Origin: Elephas maximus indicus
Taxonomy: Eukaryota; Chordata; Mammalia; Proboscidea; Elephantidae
Direction of reading: 5' to 3'
Assembly (NCBI RefSeq): GCF_024166365.1
Contig: NC_064822.1
Span: forward strand, 148,620,823 to 148,684,822
DNA: 64,000 nt
Positions 1 to 10,839 of the stretch are shown here, in pieces. The notes under the pieces are model-generated. The model searched no databases. It had not been told where the DNA came from and saw nothing but the letters and a program-made list of their open reading frames with translations. How positions within the stretch are numbered: position 1 is the stretch's first letter; each line of letters begins with the position of its first letter. A program made the position numbers and the translations under genes.

Positions 1-94
1 TAGTATCTGGTCTCTCTCTACCCCAAGGAGACTGAGCCACTGTATTGCCACCATTTTTCTTTCTTGTTTCTTATTAAGTTTAGGAGATGCACAC

Positions 95-590
95 AGTCTA
101 CCTGAAATTTCTTTACCAGCCTTACCTCCAGCCCACCTTGACCACTCTTCAGCATGATCAGACTTATACAATCTTTTCATGATTTTGTGCAATCTCAAAC
201 ATGTCCAAACATGTTTCCACCTCAGAGTGTTTGCACTTAACATTTTATCTTTCTGGAGTGAGCTTCCCTCACATATACTCTCTCCACATGGATGGTGCTT
301 TCACCTTCTTCCCAAATGACTCTTTATCGAAAAGGTTTTCCTTGATCACCCTATGCACCTATGTAAACTAGCAACCTGTGCCATGACACTGTCTTCTTAT
401 CTGCTGTATTTTACTTCATTGAACTTCTTACCACCTAATATATCACTTTTATTTTATTTTTATTTTAAAGTTCATTGTTTGTTTCCACACTAGAATTTAA
501 GCTCCTTGAGGATCGGGACTTTGTTTTATTTATTATTGTTTCCTGTGCTAATGTTGTGTTAGGTGCCCCAAAGTATTTTATTATAAATGA
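95..590 (+). mobile_element. L2 LINE, 3' end
   Basis: The text follows the 3' end of L2: a C/T-rich stretch with 'cttgatcaccctatgc', then 'ctagaatttaagctccttga' and 'gggactttgtttt'. This is an ancient mammal-wide LINE relic with no coding capacity. Borders are approximate; the first 90 bases of the window may belong to it. Confidence 0.6.
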
Positions 591-594
591 AAAA

Positions 595-1470
595 ATTAAG
601 CTATTTTCTTTGCCTTAAATGTGTTTGTCCACACATATATTTCTGAATGATTCCTTTTTCTAACCAGACCAAAATCACATCCATCTTTGTAAGACACTGT
701 GTCTTCTATTAGAAAAATTTAATGACTCTATCTTCAAAGATACTATTGTACTTATTAAATATCTGTGTTTTAGCATACTCTTTACAGTTTTTTTTGCAAT
801 GAGTATGTATTTTTTTTTTCATCTCCAGTTAGAATATAAAATATTCCAGGCCATGGACATTATTCAGGGCTCAAAAATACTTGGATGATTGAATTGGTTA
901 TTTAATGGAATACAAATTGAAAACAAGTAGTAGACATAACAAAAAATTAAAATAACTCTTTTTTTATTTGAAATTTTCAAAGTACTTATTTTTTTTTTTC
1001 TTTCTGGATAATCAGCAACACACTTAGAGCACACATACAATATTAGGTATCATAACACAGAAATACGAAGGGACCCTGGGCAGTTGGACTTGACCCAGAC
1101 TTTCAAGTATCAGGTTAATTCATTCACAGAATGCAGGGAGATCAGTCCACGAAGTCTACCTCACTCGACATATATTGCAGTTAAAGACGAATTAGACCAT
1201 TCTTTTGATCTGATTGAAATCTTTTAGAACTTTAACAATTTAATCTGGAATTTGAAATTAGGTTTTCCTCCTAAATTGTTAAGTTGTTCAGGAAAGTGCC
1301 TCTTGAAAGATTTTAAATAACATAATTGCCTTACAATTACTTTGAACACACTGAACAATTTTCTTCCACTGAGAAGAAACTGAGTTCTTGCCAAAAAAAA
1401 AAAAAAATCACTGAGCTGTAACACACTGGAATAACAGTCCAAAAGTCTCATAACCTGAATTCCTTTCTTT
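595..1470. other. Unassigned AT-rich sequence
   Basis: I recognise no gene or repeat family here. There are short T and A tracts, the clearest a 15-base A run at 1393-1407. A 111-codon open frame on the minus strand (1224-1559) overlaps that A run and the MIR-like piece next door; it has no domain I recognise and I regard it as chance. Confidence 0.5.
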
Positions 1471-1472
1471 CT

Positions 1473-1535
1473 CCCTAACTTGCCAATTGATCTGAACAAA
1501 TCATTTAATGACTCACTTTGCCATAATTTCCTTCT
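1473..1535 (+). mobile_element. MIR SINE, core fragment (weak)
   Basis: The spacing and words resemble the MIR core: 'taacttgcc', 'caaatcatttaatgac' and 'ccataatttccttctg' match the MIR sections that normally read as losing-acidity of 'acttactagctg', 'caagtcacttaacc' and 'cctcagtttcctcat'. The match is degraded and short, so this is a tentative call. Confidence 0.35.
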
Positions 1536-1539
1536 GGCT

Positions 1540-2350
1540 AAGGTCATAGAAGAATTCACTTTGTTCTCTTTGTGGTTCTAGAGGTCACAAAAAATAATGG
1601 GCTCAGAAAGGGATGAAAAGTTTTCCTTCAATTCTTTTCTAATTTTCCTCTCAAATTAGGCCTAAACTCATAGAGACCTGTCCTTGCCCCAATATTTCTG
1701 TTGGATTTTTTTTAAGAGCTAACCCTTCGGTCCTTGCTCGCATTCTATGTTTTACTGAGGTTTTTATTTATCCTAAAATTGAATGTTCAGCTCAGCTCAT
1801 GGGCTGGTATTGCTGTGACAATTAGCTTAAGTGTTTTTTATCAAGTCTCCTTCTTAGCAGCAATTGATGCTTATTCTTTTATTTTTCTTCTCAGGGTAAT
1901 CGGTGTCAGTGTCTTATTCATTTGTCAAAGGGTTTGGAGCAATTACCTTCATAAACACTTTATTGAGAAATTTAAATTTTAAAGACAACCACATCATTAC
2001 CTTTATCTCTCATTTGGAAATGGAATTTGACTTTCACCACCATTAAGAATTGCACTTCGTGGCTCAAGTTTCTTCTCTGTTGTCAGAGTAAAAAGAACAG
2101 TTGTCAGAATTGCTTCTTGTCTGGTCTTTTGTTTCCCAAGCTTTCAGTAAGTAAATGGAATAGTATCAAAAACTGGATCACATATTTTCAATTTTGAAAA
2201 TTTTTTACCCAATTTATATGATGAGTTAAATTTAATATAAGCTATAAAGTTTGAAAAATGTAGTAAATTAGTTTGAGTCCCAAATAACCAGCTTTGTGGC
2301 TATTGTGACTAAATAAAATTGATTATTCTGATGGCATGAAAATAAAAATA
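1540..2350. other. Unassigned sequence
   Basis: No repeat or gene recognised. An 82-codon open frame (1734-1982, plus strand) is hydrophobic and T-rich. It has no recognisable domain, splice context or ribosome context, and is most likely chance in AT-rich DNA. Confidence 0.5.
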
Positions 2351-2354
2351 TCAA

Positions 2355-2445
2355 CAACAATAATAATTGGTAACATTTATCATCACTTAACAATTGTCAA
2401 TAACCAGGCTACAGACACTCAGCTACTCTCATGCATTATCTCACA
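2355..2445 (-). mobile_element. MIR SINE, first part (split by an AfroSINE)
   Basis: The text 'ataataattggtaacattt' and 'ctcatgcattatctca' is the reverse complement of the MIR 3' half. The element resumes after the AfroSINE at 2632, so the MIR was present first and was split. Confidence 0.65.
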
Positions 2446-2631
2446 ATGATTAAGTGCTTGGCTGCTAACAGAAAGGTTGGTAGTTCGAACCCACCAGCTG
2501 CTCTGCAGGAGAAAAGACCTGGTGATCTCCTCCTGTAAAGATTTATAGCCTTGGGAACCCTATGGGGCAGTTCTACTCTGTCCTGCAGTGTTGCTGAGTC
2601 AGAATCTACTTGATGGTACACAACCACAGCA
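2446..2631 (+). mobile_element. AfroSINE, long form, inside a MIR
   Basis: tRNA-related head ('attaagtgcttggctgctaa'), B-box-like 'gttcgaaccc', the extra module of the long form ('ctgcaggagaaaagacc', 'aaagatttatagcc') and the shared 3' part 'ccctatggggcagttctact'. The first dozen or so head bases are missing or degraded. It sits in a minus-strand MIR whose two halves flank it. Confidence 0.9.
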
Positions 2632-2760
2632 TGACATAGGTACTATTATTTCTATTTTATAGACAAGAAAATTTAAAGTTTATGAAGGTTATATAGTTTG
2701 CACACATTCATACAGTTAACAAGTGATGGATTATAACTGAAACTCTGTTTCATATTGGGT
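2632..2760 (-). mobile_element. MIR SINE, second part
   Basis: 'cataggtactattatttcta' followed by 'ttttatagacaag' and a degraded 'cacacattcatacagttaac' is the continuation of the minus-strand MIR begun at 2355. The interruption is the AfroSINE between them. Confidence 0.7.
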
Positions 2761-2850
2761 TTTCTTATATTTATTAATAAAATGTAATTTACAATAATGT
2801 TTTGCCAAATGATGATTTCAGGTGTATTTGAAATAACTATCATCGTAAAT

Positions 2851-3018
2851 GAAAACTCTGGTGGCACAGCGGTTAAGAGTTTGGCTGCTAACCAGAAGGA
2901 GGTTGGCAGTTCGAATCCACCAGGTGCTCCCTAGAAACCCTATGGAGCAGTTCTACTCTGTCCTATAGGGTTGCTATGAGTCAGAATTGACTAGTAAGCA
3001 ATGGGTTTTGTTACAGGT
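2851..3018 (+). mobile_element. AfroSINE, short form
   Basis: Near-complete copy: head 'actctggtggcacagcggtt', B-box 'gttcgaatcc', 'accctatggagcagttctac' and 'gctatgagtcagaattgac'. It lacks the extra module of the long form, joining 'ggtgctccctagaaaccc' directly. Confidence 0.93.
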
Positions 3019-3019
3019 A

Positions 3020-3735
3020 TCATAATGAATGGTAATAAACCAATATGGAAAAATTAGGCAGGCCTATCTCAAAAGGGAGAAATGAGATTGTTTAAACACT
3101 TAACTTGCCAAAATTGTGAGATTTCATTGATGATTTAAAAAAAATCAGAAAAGTGTGGCTATATTAAAGGTATGGGCTTTTCCTGGAACTCTGTATTAGT
3201 AAATGTAATGTATTTAGTAGATAAGACAATAGTAATCAATTTGTTTGAATTGTGAAGAGTTTTATTAAAGGACTTTTCTTGTTTCATTCTTTAATACTTT
3301 TTTTTTTTAAATAATGGTAGAATAGATGATAACCTGTCTCTGTCTTCATATTAAATGATGTCAATTCTTTTAACTCAACAGCTATTGATTGCCTTAAGGA
3401 TCAGCCAGTGCCAGCATTATCTGTCTAATTTTACCATGTGCAGAAGAACAATACATGCGAAAAACAGCTGGAATACATTTTTATGAAATGAATGAATTAT
3501 TTCATTAAAATCTTTTGTTAGAAGACACATGTATATTCAAGACTGAAGATCATAGGATCATAATATATAAATCATCAAACTTGGAGATTCTTTTAAGATC
3601 TTGCTGTTTAGAAAATAACAACAACATAGAGACATGCTTAGTACACAGCAGTTGGGAGAGGCTTATTTCACAGGTTCTTCAGTAAGTAAAGCCAAGGAAC
3701 GTGTTTCAGCAGGTCTAGAGGAGAACTTGAGAAGG
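3020..3735. other. Unassigned sequence
   Basis: AT-rich, with an A run near 3139 and a T run near 3299-3309. I see no repeat family or coding signal. Confidence 0.5.
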
Positions 3736-3736
3736 A

Positions 3737-3937
3737 GCCTTGATGGAGTAGTGGTTAAGTGCTCAGCTGCTACCTGAAAAAGTTCTCAGTTTGAACCCAT
3801 CAGACACTTCATTGAAGAACATAAAGATTTACAAAAATAAAGATTTATAGCCTTGGAAACCCTGTGGGGCAGTTCAGTTCTGTCCTATAGGGTCACTATG
3901 ATTCAACATCAATGCAACGGTAATGGGTTTGGTTTTT
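3737..3937 (+). mobile_element. AfroSINE, long form
   Basis: Head 'gagccttgatggagtagtgg', a degraded B-box ('gtttgaaccc'), 'aaagatttatagccttgg', 'accctgtggggcagttcag' and a tail 'aatgggtttggtttttgg'. A local duplication seems present: 'aaagattta' occurs twice, at about 3821 and 3839. Confidence 0.88.
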
Positions 3938-3939
3938 GG

Positions 3940-4248
3940 GGTAGAGGAGAACTTAAATAAAAGTAAAGGTCTAGGATAGCTCTCAAAACTTGGTCCTCCT
4001 GTGATGGTCCCCTGTTTTCCCCTCAAAAGTGGGCTTCCACTGTTTCCTACCAGATATCTGCCTCTGTGAGCACTCTGCTACTCTCTGCTTTGTTATTTCT
4101 CTGTTCTTTCTTCTACTACCTAAGTATCCTTGCTCTCCTTTATTCTGTCCATGGCTTTGGCTCATTCATGATTTCTCCTACCTCAGGACCTACTGCAGGG
4201 TTCTAAGCCTCTGCTGGGAGATGTAGTAGAAGAGATGGCAGGTGGTGG
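3940..4248. other. Unassigned C/T-rich sequence
   Basis: No family recognised. Both strands have short open frames of 60-65 codons that overlap each other and show no domain; these are not supported as genes. Confidence 0.45.
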
Positions 4249-4249
4249 A

Positions 4250-4407
4250 GGTGGCTGTCCAGTACATTGCAGAGTATTTAACGGGATCCCAGTCCTCTAA
4301 CCCACTAATGCCAATAGCGCTCCCAAAGTAGTGACAACCAAATATGTCCCCACATATGATCAAATATTCCCTGGGGGGCAAAATTGCCCCTGGTTAAGAA
4401 TCACTGA
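4250..4407 (-). mobile_element. MER20-like hAT DNA transposon relic
   Basis: Reverse complement of a short non-autonomous hAT-Charlie element. The diagnostic text is 'tagtgacaaccaaatatgtc' followed by 'ccctggggggcaaaattgcc' and the terminal 'ggttaagaatcactg'. It has no transposase. The family label is from memory; MER20 is my best match. Confidence 0.75.
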
Positions 4408-4409
4408 CT

Positions 4410-4884
4410 TACACTTAGCTATCTCTATGTATCAGCTTCTCTCTCTCTCCCACCCTCTGTCTTGCATTACACTCACTTCCAGAGGAAGAGACCTTTCCAG
4501 AAGCCGTCAGTATTCTCAGCTAATGCCTTACATGGCCTCTCCATTAGAGTTGAATAATATCGTAGCCCTAAATCCTTAAGGGACTCTAAATAAAACAGAT
4601 TAGAGACACAATTTCCCTCTATTCTGTTACTGTTTATATGAATTTATTTTCTTAAACTCGAGGGGTCTTGTGGAAATAATATCCTTAGTGGGGAAGAAAA
4701 ATTTATTTAAAGTTCAATGATTTCTTCATTTCCACTTCTGTTTATATTTTACTAAATCCAAGTAAAATAAAACTTGCTACTTTCAAATTTAAAATATAAG
4801 TTTTAACGTGATTCAGTTTCTACAAAAGTAATTCTATCTATCTACCACTTCTATTAGTACATACATATAGACATTATATTTGTA
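4410..4884. other. Unassigned sequence with a pyrimidine-rich patch
   Basis: A CT-rich patch at 4436-4470 is followed by unremarkable AT-rich sequence. No gene or repeat recognised. Confidence 0.45.
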
Positions 4885-4885
4885 T

Positions 4886-5065
4886 TCCGGACAGCCTAGT
4901 TTCAAATTCAGATAGACACGTATTAGCTATATGACCTTGAGCAATTACTTAACCCATTTACACTTTAGTTTTTTTCTTTTTAAATGGGGATTTAAAAAAC
5001 ATCAATCTTATGAGGTTTTTAGGATGATTCAATGAGTTAAAGTTTGTAAGAAATTTTAAATACAC
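4886..5065 (+). mobile_element. MIR SINE
   Basis: Well-preserved ancient SINE in the plus orientation: 'gacagcctagtttcaaattc', 'attagctatatgaccttgag', 'caattacttaacccattt' and 'ttatgaggtttttaggatga' follow the MIR order from the tRNA-like B-box to the 3' LINE-like end. Confidence 0.85.
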
Positions 5066-5124
5066 AATGAAAACAATGAACATATCTGCCACCCCAACAG
5101 TTTCTTTGCATATTATTATCTTGA

Positions 5125-5227
5125 TTGGAGTGCTGGTTTCATGGGTGTATATTTATATCACATTCATCAAATTGCATATCTTAAATATGTGTGGTTTATT
5201 GCATGTAGACTATATCACAATAAAATT
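5125..5227 (+). mobile_element. HAL1/L1M-type 3' end
   Basis: 'ttggagtgctggtttcatgg', 'aaattgcatatcttaaatat' and the terminal 'actatatcacaataaaat' follow the typical 3' end of old L1M or HAL1 elements, which finishes in 'ttatacctcaataaa'. Only about 100 bases remain. Confidence 0.65.
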
Positions 5228-5229
5228 GA

Positions 5230-6435
5230 ATTTTTTTTAAGTTTTTTTTTTTTTGGTTTTAGTAGATAGATAAAAATACCTTTCTAACGAGATTTACAAT
5301 GACATTTGCCTAATGATAAAAATGGTTATTTCTGGATAGAAATCATTTCTGTGGCTTGTTTACAGTTTTAAGTTTAATTAAATTGTTATATTTTTCTGCA
5401 TCATTTATATTTTTTATAATTAGCACATAAGATCAATATGACCTATTTACTATAATTTCTTAAAGAGAAGTATTTTGAATATAACAATGTGTCCAGTATC
5501 CATTTCTTTACATTTTGCCACTGCTTCCTTAGGCAGACTTCTGACTTAATATTTCCGAGCTTCTGAAACTCTGAGCTGTGAGAGCACCTATTATATCATT
5601 TTATATTTGACAAGACCACATCTCAGAGAGGTGACTTACTTTAACATCTCTAAATATTGCTCCGGAAACTTGCTGCATAACTTCCCCATGTTTTGTATTT
5701 CTTTCTTGCATTCAGAAACAATCCACACCATAAATGAGCCCATCCTTATATGCAATAGCATGCTACATTTTAAGTTCATTGTTGCTCCCTGTCTACAGAA
5801 AACATGTGTTGTTAATCAATCTTGGTTTACAAGTTTTTCACATAGAAGAATTGTTAAATTTTTAAATTTCCTCTTATCTCCTCTGTATAGGATTAATTTC
5901 ATTTTTTCTATTGCTTATGTTGTATTTTTCTTTCTTTTTTTTTTTTTAACCACTAGCTCTGAATGAACATGGCACTCTTCACTGAACTGTCTCTGATTAG
6001 GCAACAATTTTATCAGTTTCTTATGGTATAAAGACAGGATCTTTCCCTTCCTTACTCCCCCAACACACATAAAGTGATTTTTTTTTCATATTTGAAGCTA
6101 TTAGAAATTTGAAGATTTTAGAAATTAGACTATTGACTACAGGCAGGACATCTTACACAGTGTTATGGCTACTATTGCCTAGTCGCATTTTACTTGGCAC
6201 TTATGTTAAATACTCATTCACTTTTTAAAGCTACTTTTATGTTTTAATGACCAAAAATGTCCATTTATAATAAACATTTAGAAAATGCAAGTCATTGATT
6301 TATTTTATTGTTTCCCCATGATATTGGCAATAACAGTGGCTGTCCCAATGTCTGCTTCTGTACGCACATACAGGATGGGAGGACAAGGTGTTACTGATTA
6401 CAAGACTCTCCTCTTTATTTATTAAGTAAGCAACC
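5230..6435. other. Unassigned AT-rich sequence
   Basis: No gene or repeat family recognised. T runs at about 5231-5254 and 5936-5947. A 119-codon open frame on the plus strand (5607-5966) ends in the latter T run. It has no recognisable domain and I do not call it a gene. Confidence 0.5.
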
Positions 6436-6436
6436 A

Positions 6437-6498
6437 CCCAAAAACCCACTGCCGTCGAGCTGATTCCGACTCATAGCGACCCTATAGGACAGAGTACA
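6437..6498 (-). mobile_element. AfroSINE, 3' fragment
   Basis: 'aacccactgccgtcgagctg', 'attccgactcatagcgaccc' and 'tataggacagagta' are the reverse complement of the AfroSINE 3' end. The head half is absent, so this is a 5'-truncated copy. It keeps the CpG in 'gccgtcgag', which suggests it is fairly young. Confidence 0.85.
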
Positions 6499-6503
6499 CA
6501 GAA

Positions 6504-6807
6504 GAGCTTTTAATTTCTACTCTTGCCCTGGGAGCAGCTTAGTATCAGTATATCTCTACTTCATTTGACATAACTATGTTTTTATTCAAAACATACTATA
6601 TTTGACTGGCTACTGTTCTCAGCAATAACTCCATCAATAATGTATTATTTTGATTCCCTAAAGAATTCTACTCCATCTTATTCCTGCAACTATTTCATCC
6701 ACACTTTTGTTCTTTCTTGGTTATCCTCTCTTGTGTCTCTCCTGTCTTTTGAAGATGTTTGCCAAACTCCTCAGTCTAATTTTCCAAACACTTAGGCTCT
6801 CATCTGG
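6504..6807. other. Unassigned sequence
   Basis: No family or coding signal recognised between the AfroSINE fragment and the LTR. Confidence 0.45.
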
Positions 6808-7242
6808 TGTATTACTCTCCCAGGGCTGCTGTAACAAATCCCCTGTAACAAACTAGGTGGCTTAAAACACCATCTTTTTATTCTCTCACAGTTCTGGAGG
6901 CTAAAAGTCCAAAACCAAAGTGTCAGCAGGACCAGGCTCTTTCCATAGGCTCTAGGCAAGGGTCCTTCCTTGTCTCTCCCAGCTTCTGGTGACTCCATTG
7001 TTTCTTAGCTTGCAGCAATGTAACTCCAACCTCTGGTTCTAGCTTCTTATGCCCTCCTTCTCCATGTGTCTGTGTCTTCTCTTCTTACGAGGACTTCAGT
7101 CATTAGATATAGGACCCATCCTAATCCAGTATGATTTCATTTTGATCTTTAAATTACATCTGCAAAGACTCTACTTGCAATAGGTCACATTCTGAGGTTT
7201 CAACAAGACATGAATATTGGCAGGCAACTATCAACCCACTAC
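6808..7242 (+). mobile_element. MaLR (MLT1-type) solo LTR
   Basis: Starts 'tgtattactctcccagggct', then 'aggtggcttaaaacacc', 'tctcacagttctggaggcta', 'tcttacgaggacttcagtca', 'aggacccatcctaatcc' and ends 'caactatcaacccactac', the order of an MLT1 LTR. No internal retroviral region is attached, so it is a solo LTR, an old remnant of an ERVL-MaLR element. Confidence 0.85.
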
Positions 7243-7693
7243 CTCTGGCTACTGCCCTCCTCTCAGTTACCTCTAACACAGAAACTCATTCCATTTAGAT
7301 TACTTTTCATGGTTGAATGGACATGCCAGGCTTACTCATAATGCCAGATTTTTTCAAATTATTTTTTCCCATGCTTTGCAGTAGGCAATGACAGTCATCT
7401 GTACTTGACAAGAACTCTCACATATCCTCCTCCCAAACCAATCTCTGAAAATCCACAAAAGGCCAGAGTCCCGTATGAGAAAGCTTTTTACACATATTTT
7501 AAGAACTGCCTGTTGCTCTTCTCCTGGATCATTACATAATTCGTATTTAGGCTTATTTTTATTCATGAAATTGTGAAAAGAATAGTTGCTGTGTTCATTA
7601 GATGAGGCATGTCTTTGTAGATTTGTGTGTAGGAGTTTTGCCTCTATCCTAACAGTCTAACAACAAATACAGAGCTAAATTTATAAGGCAGAA

Positions 7694-7722
7694 AATGTGT
7701 GTGTCTGTGTGTGTGTGTGGGA
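7694..7722. repeat. (GT)n microsatellite
   Basis: 'gtgtgtgtctgtgtgtgtgt' followed by a G-rich stretch. An imperfect dinucleotide repeat. Confidence 0.9.
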
Positions 7723-8331
7723 GGGGGTAGGTTGGAAAGCAGCCACTATTAAGATAGTTGTGTGGAAATCACATGACTAAGTCACAAAATAAACTACATG
7801 AAGAGGAACAGGTTTTAACATAAGGCAGTCTTACAGTGAATTGCCCTTTCAAAAGAGAGCAGTCCCTCTGGGACATCAAGTTAGTAATCTAAACTCTACT
7901 TTACTATTAAAACTACTCATGCTTAAAATAAGTTGTCTTAGTCATTAATTAAATCATAAAACCACTGAATAAACTAACTGACATCTTTGCAAAATGCGGA
8001 TTTAATTATAAACTTTAATCTTGGCAATGCTCCTTGAAGCGAAACTTAAAACTGTGACTGTAAATGTGTAGACTCAATAAAACGTAACCTTTCCATTTAT
8101 TAGCAACACTTCCTTCACTTAAGGGGTTTCCTTTACTTAAGCTGTTGGCACATTTGACCTACTCTCCACTTTATAGATCCTTAGCAGACATATGGACTTT
8201 TTTAAATATGGAGATGACATTCAGAAGCCTCTCAAATGACTTATACCTTCAAACTAGTATTTCACCAGAATTTCAATTGAGGGGAATAAAAGAAATGTGA
8301 AATGACAGCATGATACATTCGTTCTCACCTG

Positions 8332-8353
8332 CAATTTAATTTAATTTAATTGC
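8332..8353. repeat. (TTTAA)n pentanucleotide repeat
   Basis: Four units of 'tttaa' bounded by 'gcaa' and 'ttgc', giving a short near-palindrome. Confidence 0.85.
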
Positions 8354-8642
8354 TTTTACTCTAAGACCAAAATGTTTATTACCTTTTACAGGAATGAATT
8401 AAAAAGAAATACTGCTTGCCCACTGCAATATCCCTTTACACTTATAAATGCTCTGTGCTGAGAAACTGACTGCCTTAGAGGAAGTCCCTCCACTTTGAGA
8501 TGACCTGAGCCCACAGCAGGGGGCATCACCGGCCCCACTGTATGCTCATTCCCTAGATTTCTTCTTTTTTGAGCAAGCCATAGAAGCAATCACTCTATAA
8601 TGTAGCCTGTCCCAGGTTTTTGTTTAAATCAGTGAACATAGG

Positions 8643-8892
8643 CTTTGGACATGTCATCAAGAGGAATCAATTGCTAGAGCAAGACATAACATTTGGTGAA
8701 ACAGAGGGCCAGCAAGGGTAGGGTGAGGGAGACCCTCTGTGAGATAGAGTGGCACAATAGCCACAACCATTGACTCCAACATGCTGGCCATCACAAGGAT
8801 GACACAGGACCAACTAACATTTCCTTCTGTTGTTCATAAGGTCACCATGAGTCAGAGTTGACATGATGGCAGCTAACAATAACAACAACAAA
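8643..8892 (+). mobile_element. RTE LINE, 3' end fragment
   Basis: Strongly 5'-truncated copy. It holds the last part of the RTE frame ('ctttggacatgtcatcaaga', 'atgacacaggaccaact') and the shared 3' end 'aaggtcaccatgagtcagag', finishing in an 'aacaataacaacaaca' tail. It has several small indels, so it is an older copy. Confidence 0.85.
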
Positions 8893-9060
8893 GTATATTA
8901 TCAGGTTTGTGTTGTGTGTAGTTATTCGACATGGCAAATGTTAAAATCTTACTATGTAAGACACTGCACTAGGTACTGGAGTTTCCAGAATGACTGTAAT
9001 ATGGTCCCTATCCTAAATGTGGTTACAGCTTATCTATATTTTAGTAAGTGGGACATGTCG

Positions 9061-9341
9061 TAGTTGTCATTAGGTGCCGTTGAGTAGGTTCTGACTCATA
9101 GCGACCCTATGTACAACAGAACAAAACACTGCCCAGTCCTGCGCCATCCTCGTAATTGTTACACTTGAGCCCATTGTTGCAGCCACTGTGTCAATCCATC
9201 TCAGGGTCTTACTCTTTTTCAATGACCCTCTACCAAGCATGATGTCCTGCAAGGACTGGTCCCTCCTGATAATGCGTTCAAAGTATGTGAGACTAAGCCT
9301 TGTCATTCTGGCTCCTTAGGAGCATTCTGACTGTAGGCATA
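9061..9341 (-). mobile_element. RTE LINE, 3' end fragment
   Basis: Reverse complement of the same 3' portion as the copy at 8643: 'ctgactcatagcgaccctat', 'cctgcgccatcctcgtaatt', 'agcccattgttgcagccact', 'aagcatgatgtcctgcaagg'. The two copies are convergent, tails facing each other, with about 170 bases between them. Confidence 0.9.
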
Positions 9342-9650
9342 TATCTATCCCTTAAAAAACCAATATTAAACAAGAACTTCCCCTTTATGTGGATCATAAG
9401 TGGATCACATATGAGCTACAAATGTACGATATTTCCTGAGCTGCTCTGAAAAGGCAAGGTGGAAATTCTACAGGCTCTATACGAAGTTTTGGCAAAATAA
9501 TAATAAAAAAGTATTATAATTTTCTTCTGATATTCAGCATACTGTGTTGTTTTTGAGTTATGCCTACCTGCTTTTCTAGACTATCCTGGCGACTTGCTAA
9601 GCTGCACAAGATTACAACTGTGAGGCCAGAAAGCCCGAGCATCAACCCAT
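9342..9650. other. Unassigned sequence
   Basis: No family recognised between the RTE fragment and the hAT relic. Confidence 0.45.
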
Positions 9651-9651
9651 G

Positions 9652-9838
9652 CTAGTTGGTCCTCAACTCCTATTGCATATGAAAATCACCTGGAGGGATT
9701 TTTAAAAATACCAATGTCCAGAACTCACCCCAGATTAAATAAAGCTTAATCTTTAGGGCGTAGAGCTAGGGAATCATTATTTATTTTAAAATTCGTCCCA
9801 GAGTTTTTAATATGCAGTGGAATTGAGAAGCACTGCTG
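9652..9838 (+). mobile_element. MER5-like hAT DNA transposon relic
   Basis: About 187 bases with the order 'tggtcctcaact', 'gaaaatcacctggagggatt', 'ccagaactcacccca', 'ttaatatgcagtgg', 'gagaagcactgct', which fits a MER5-type non-autonomous hAT-Charlie element, length included. No transposase. Confidence 0.75.
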
Positions 9839-9839
9839 T

Positions 9840-10404
9840 AGACATTTCTATGTTTCGTACCATATCAAATGGATTTTAATCAGATTACAAATTCTTTCTA
9901 AGAGTTAACTAGCTATTGTGTTACAACCTGAAGGCAATATGGGCAACAGATGAGTGTTTTGTTTATCGTGTTATACATTACATAAACCTTACTCTAAATA
10001 TCTTGTCTTTCCTACAAACCATGGACTAATGAATTGGGTTAATCGCTTAAAATCCAGCTATATTGTTGGAAACTTGAGGTGCACTTAGCCTAAAACTTTC
10101 ACCCAAATGTACATATCATGACTATAACATTTTATGACATCTACTTGCACACTGATAATTTACCCTCACATAAATTAATGGACAGATTTAACCATCAAAA
10201 ACTTTTGCCTAATGTTAAACTGACATCTTTTTCTGTAATTTCATGAATTAGTTCTGGTTCCTTTTTATTCAGTGATACAGATGCCATCTTAATCTCAATA
10301 GTGACCCTTTCGATAGATGAAGACAGTTATCATAACTTCTTTATGTCTTCTTTTCTACAGGTGAGCATTCCTAGGTTTTTCAACTCTTCCCTTCAGGTAA
10401 CTTG
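9840..10404. other. Unassigned sequence
   Basis: No gene or repeat recognised. Confidence 0.5.
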
Positions 10405-10839
10405 TGGCTTTAAATGATAGTTGCAAATTATTTGACACTTTATCCTACAAGAGGTGGGGTTTTTATCTGAGTGAATATGAGTGGGATTGTGACTAAGAGT
10501 GTGACTGTTGTGAAGTTATTTGAATTTTGAGGTTAGCTACTTAAAAGCCATGAAACTTCCTACTTATTCATGGGAACATTTGCTCTTGAAGCCCTGATCC
10601 ACCATGTGAGAAGTCAAACTACCCTGAGGCTATCTTTCTGGAGAGACTGTGTACACATTCTAGCTAACATCCCCAGACAAGCTCCACTTTCTAGCAGTCC
10701 TCACAAAGGCACCCTCCAGAGCAGCTAAATGCCACCAAGTGTTTGTAATCCTACCACGTGCAACAGCAGGATCTCCAGGCACTCTAAACTATGAGATATA
10801 ATGATCTGATTTATTTTAAGCTACTAAGTTTTGGGAATC
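10405..10839 (+). mobile_element. MaLR/ERVL-type LTR, main part (split by an RTE)
   Basis: 'gtggggtttttatctgagtg', 'aaaagccatgaaacttccta', 'ccaccatgtgagaagtc', 'ctaccctgaggctatc' and the end 'ttaagctactaagttttggg' follow a MaLR/ERVL LTR. The last bases of the LTR resume after the RTE at 11623, so the RTE landed about 40 bases from the LTR end. Confidence 0.6.

Larger units (their letters stand above)
7243..8640. other. Unassigned sequence
   Basis: I see no gene or known repeat apart from two simple repeats annotated separately. Short open frames on the minus strand (7354-7566, 8386-8589) carry no recognisable domain. Confidence 0.5.

Noticed and set aside
5607..5966. 119-codon plus-strand open frame
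   Set aside because: It ends in a T run, has no recognisable domain and no promoter or splice context; chance in AT-rich DNA.
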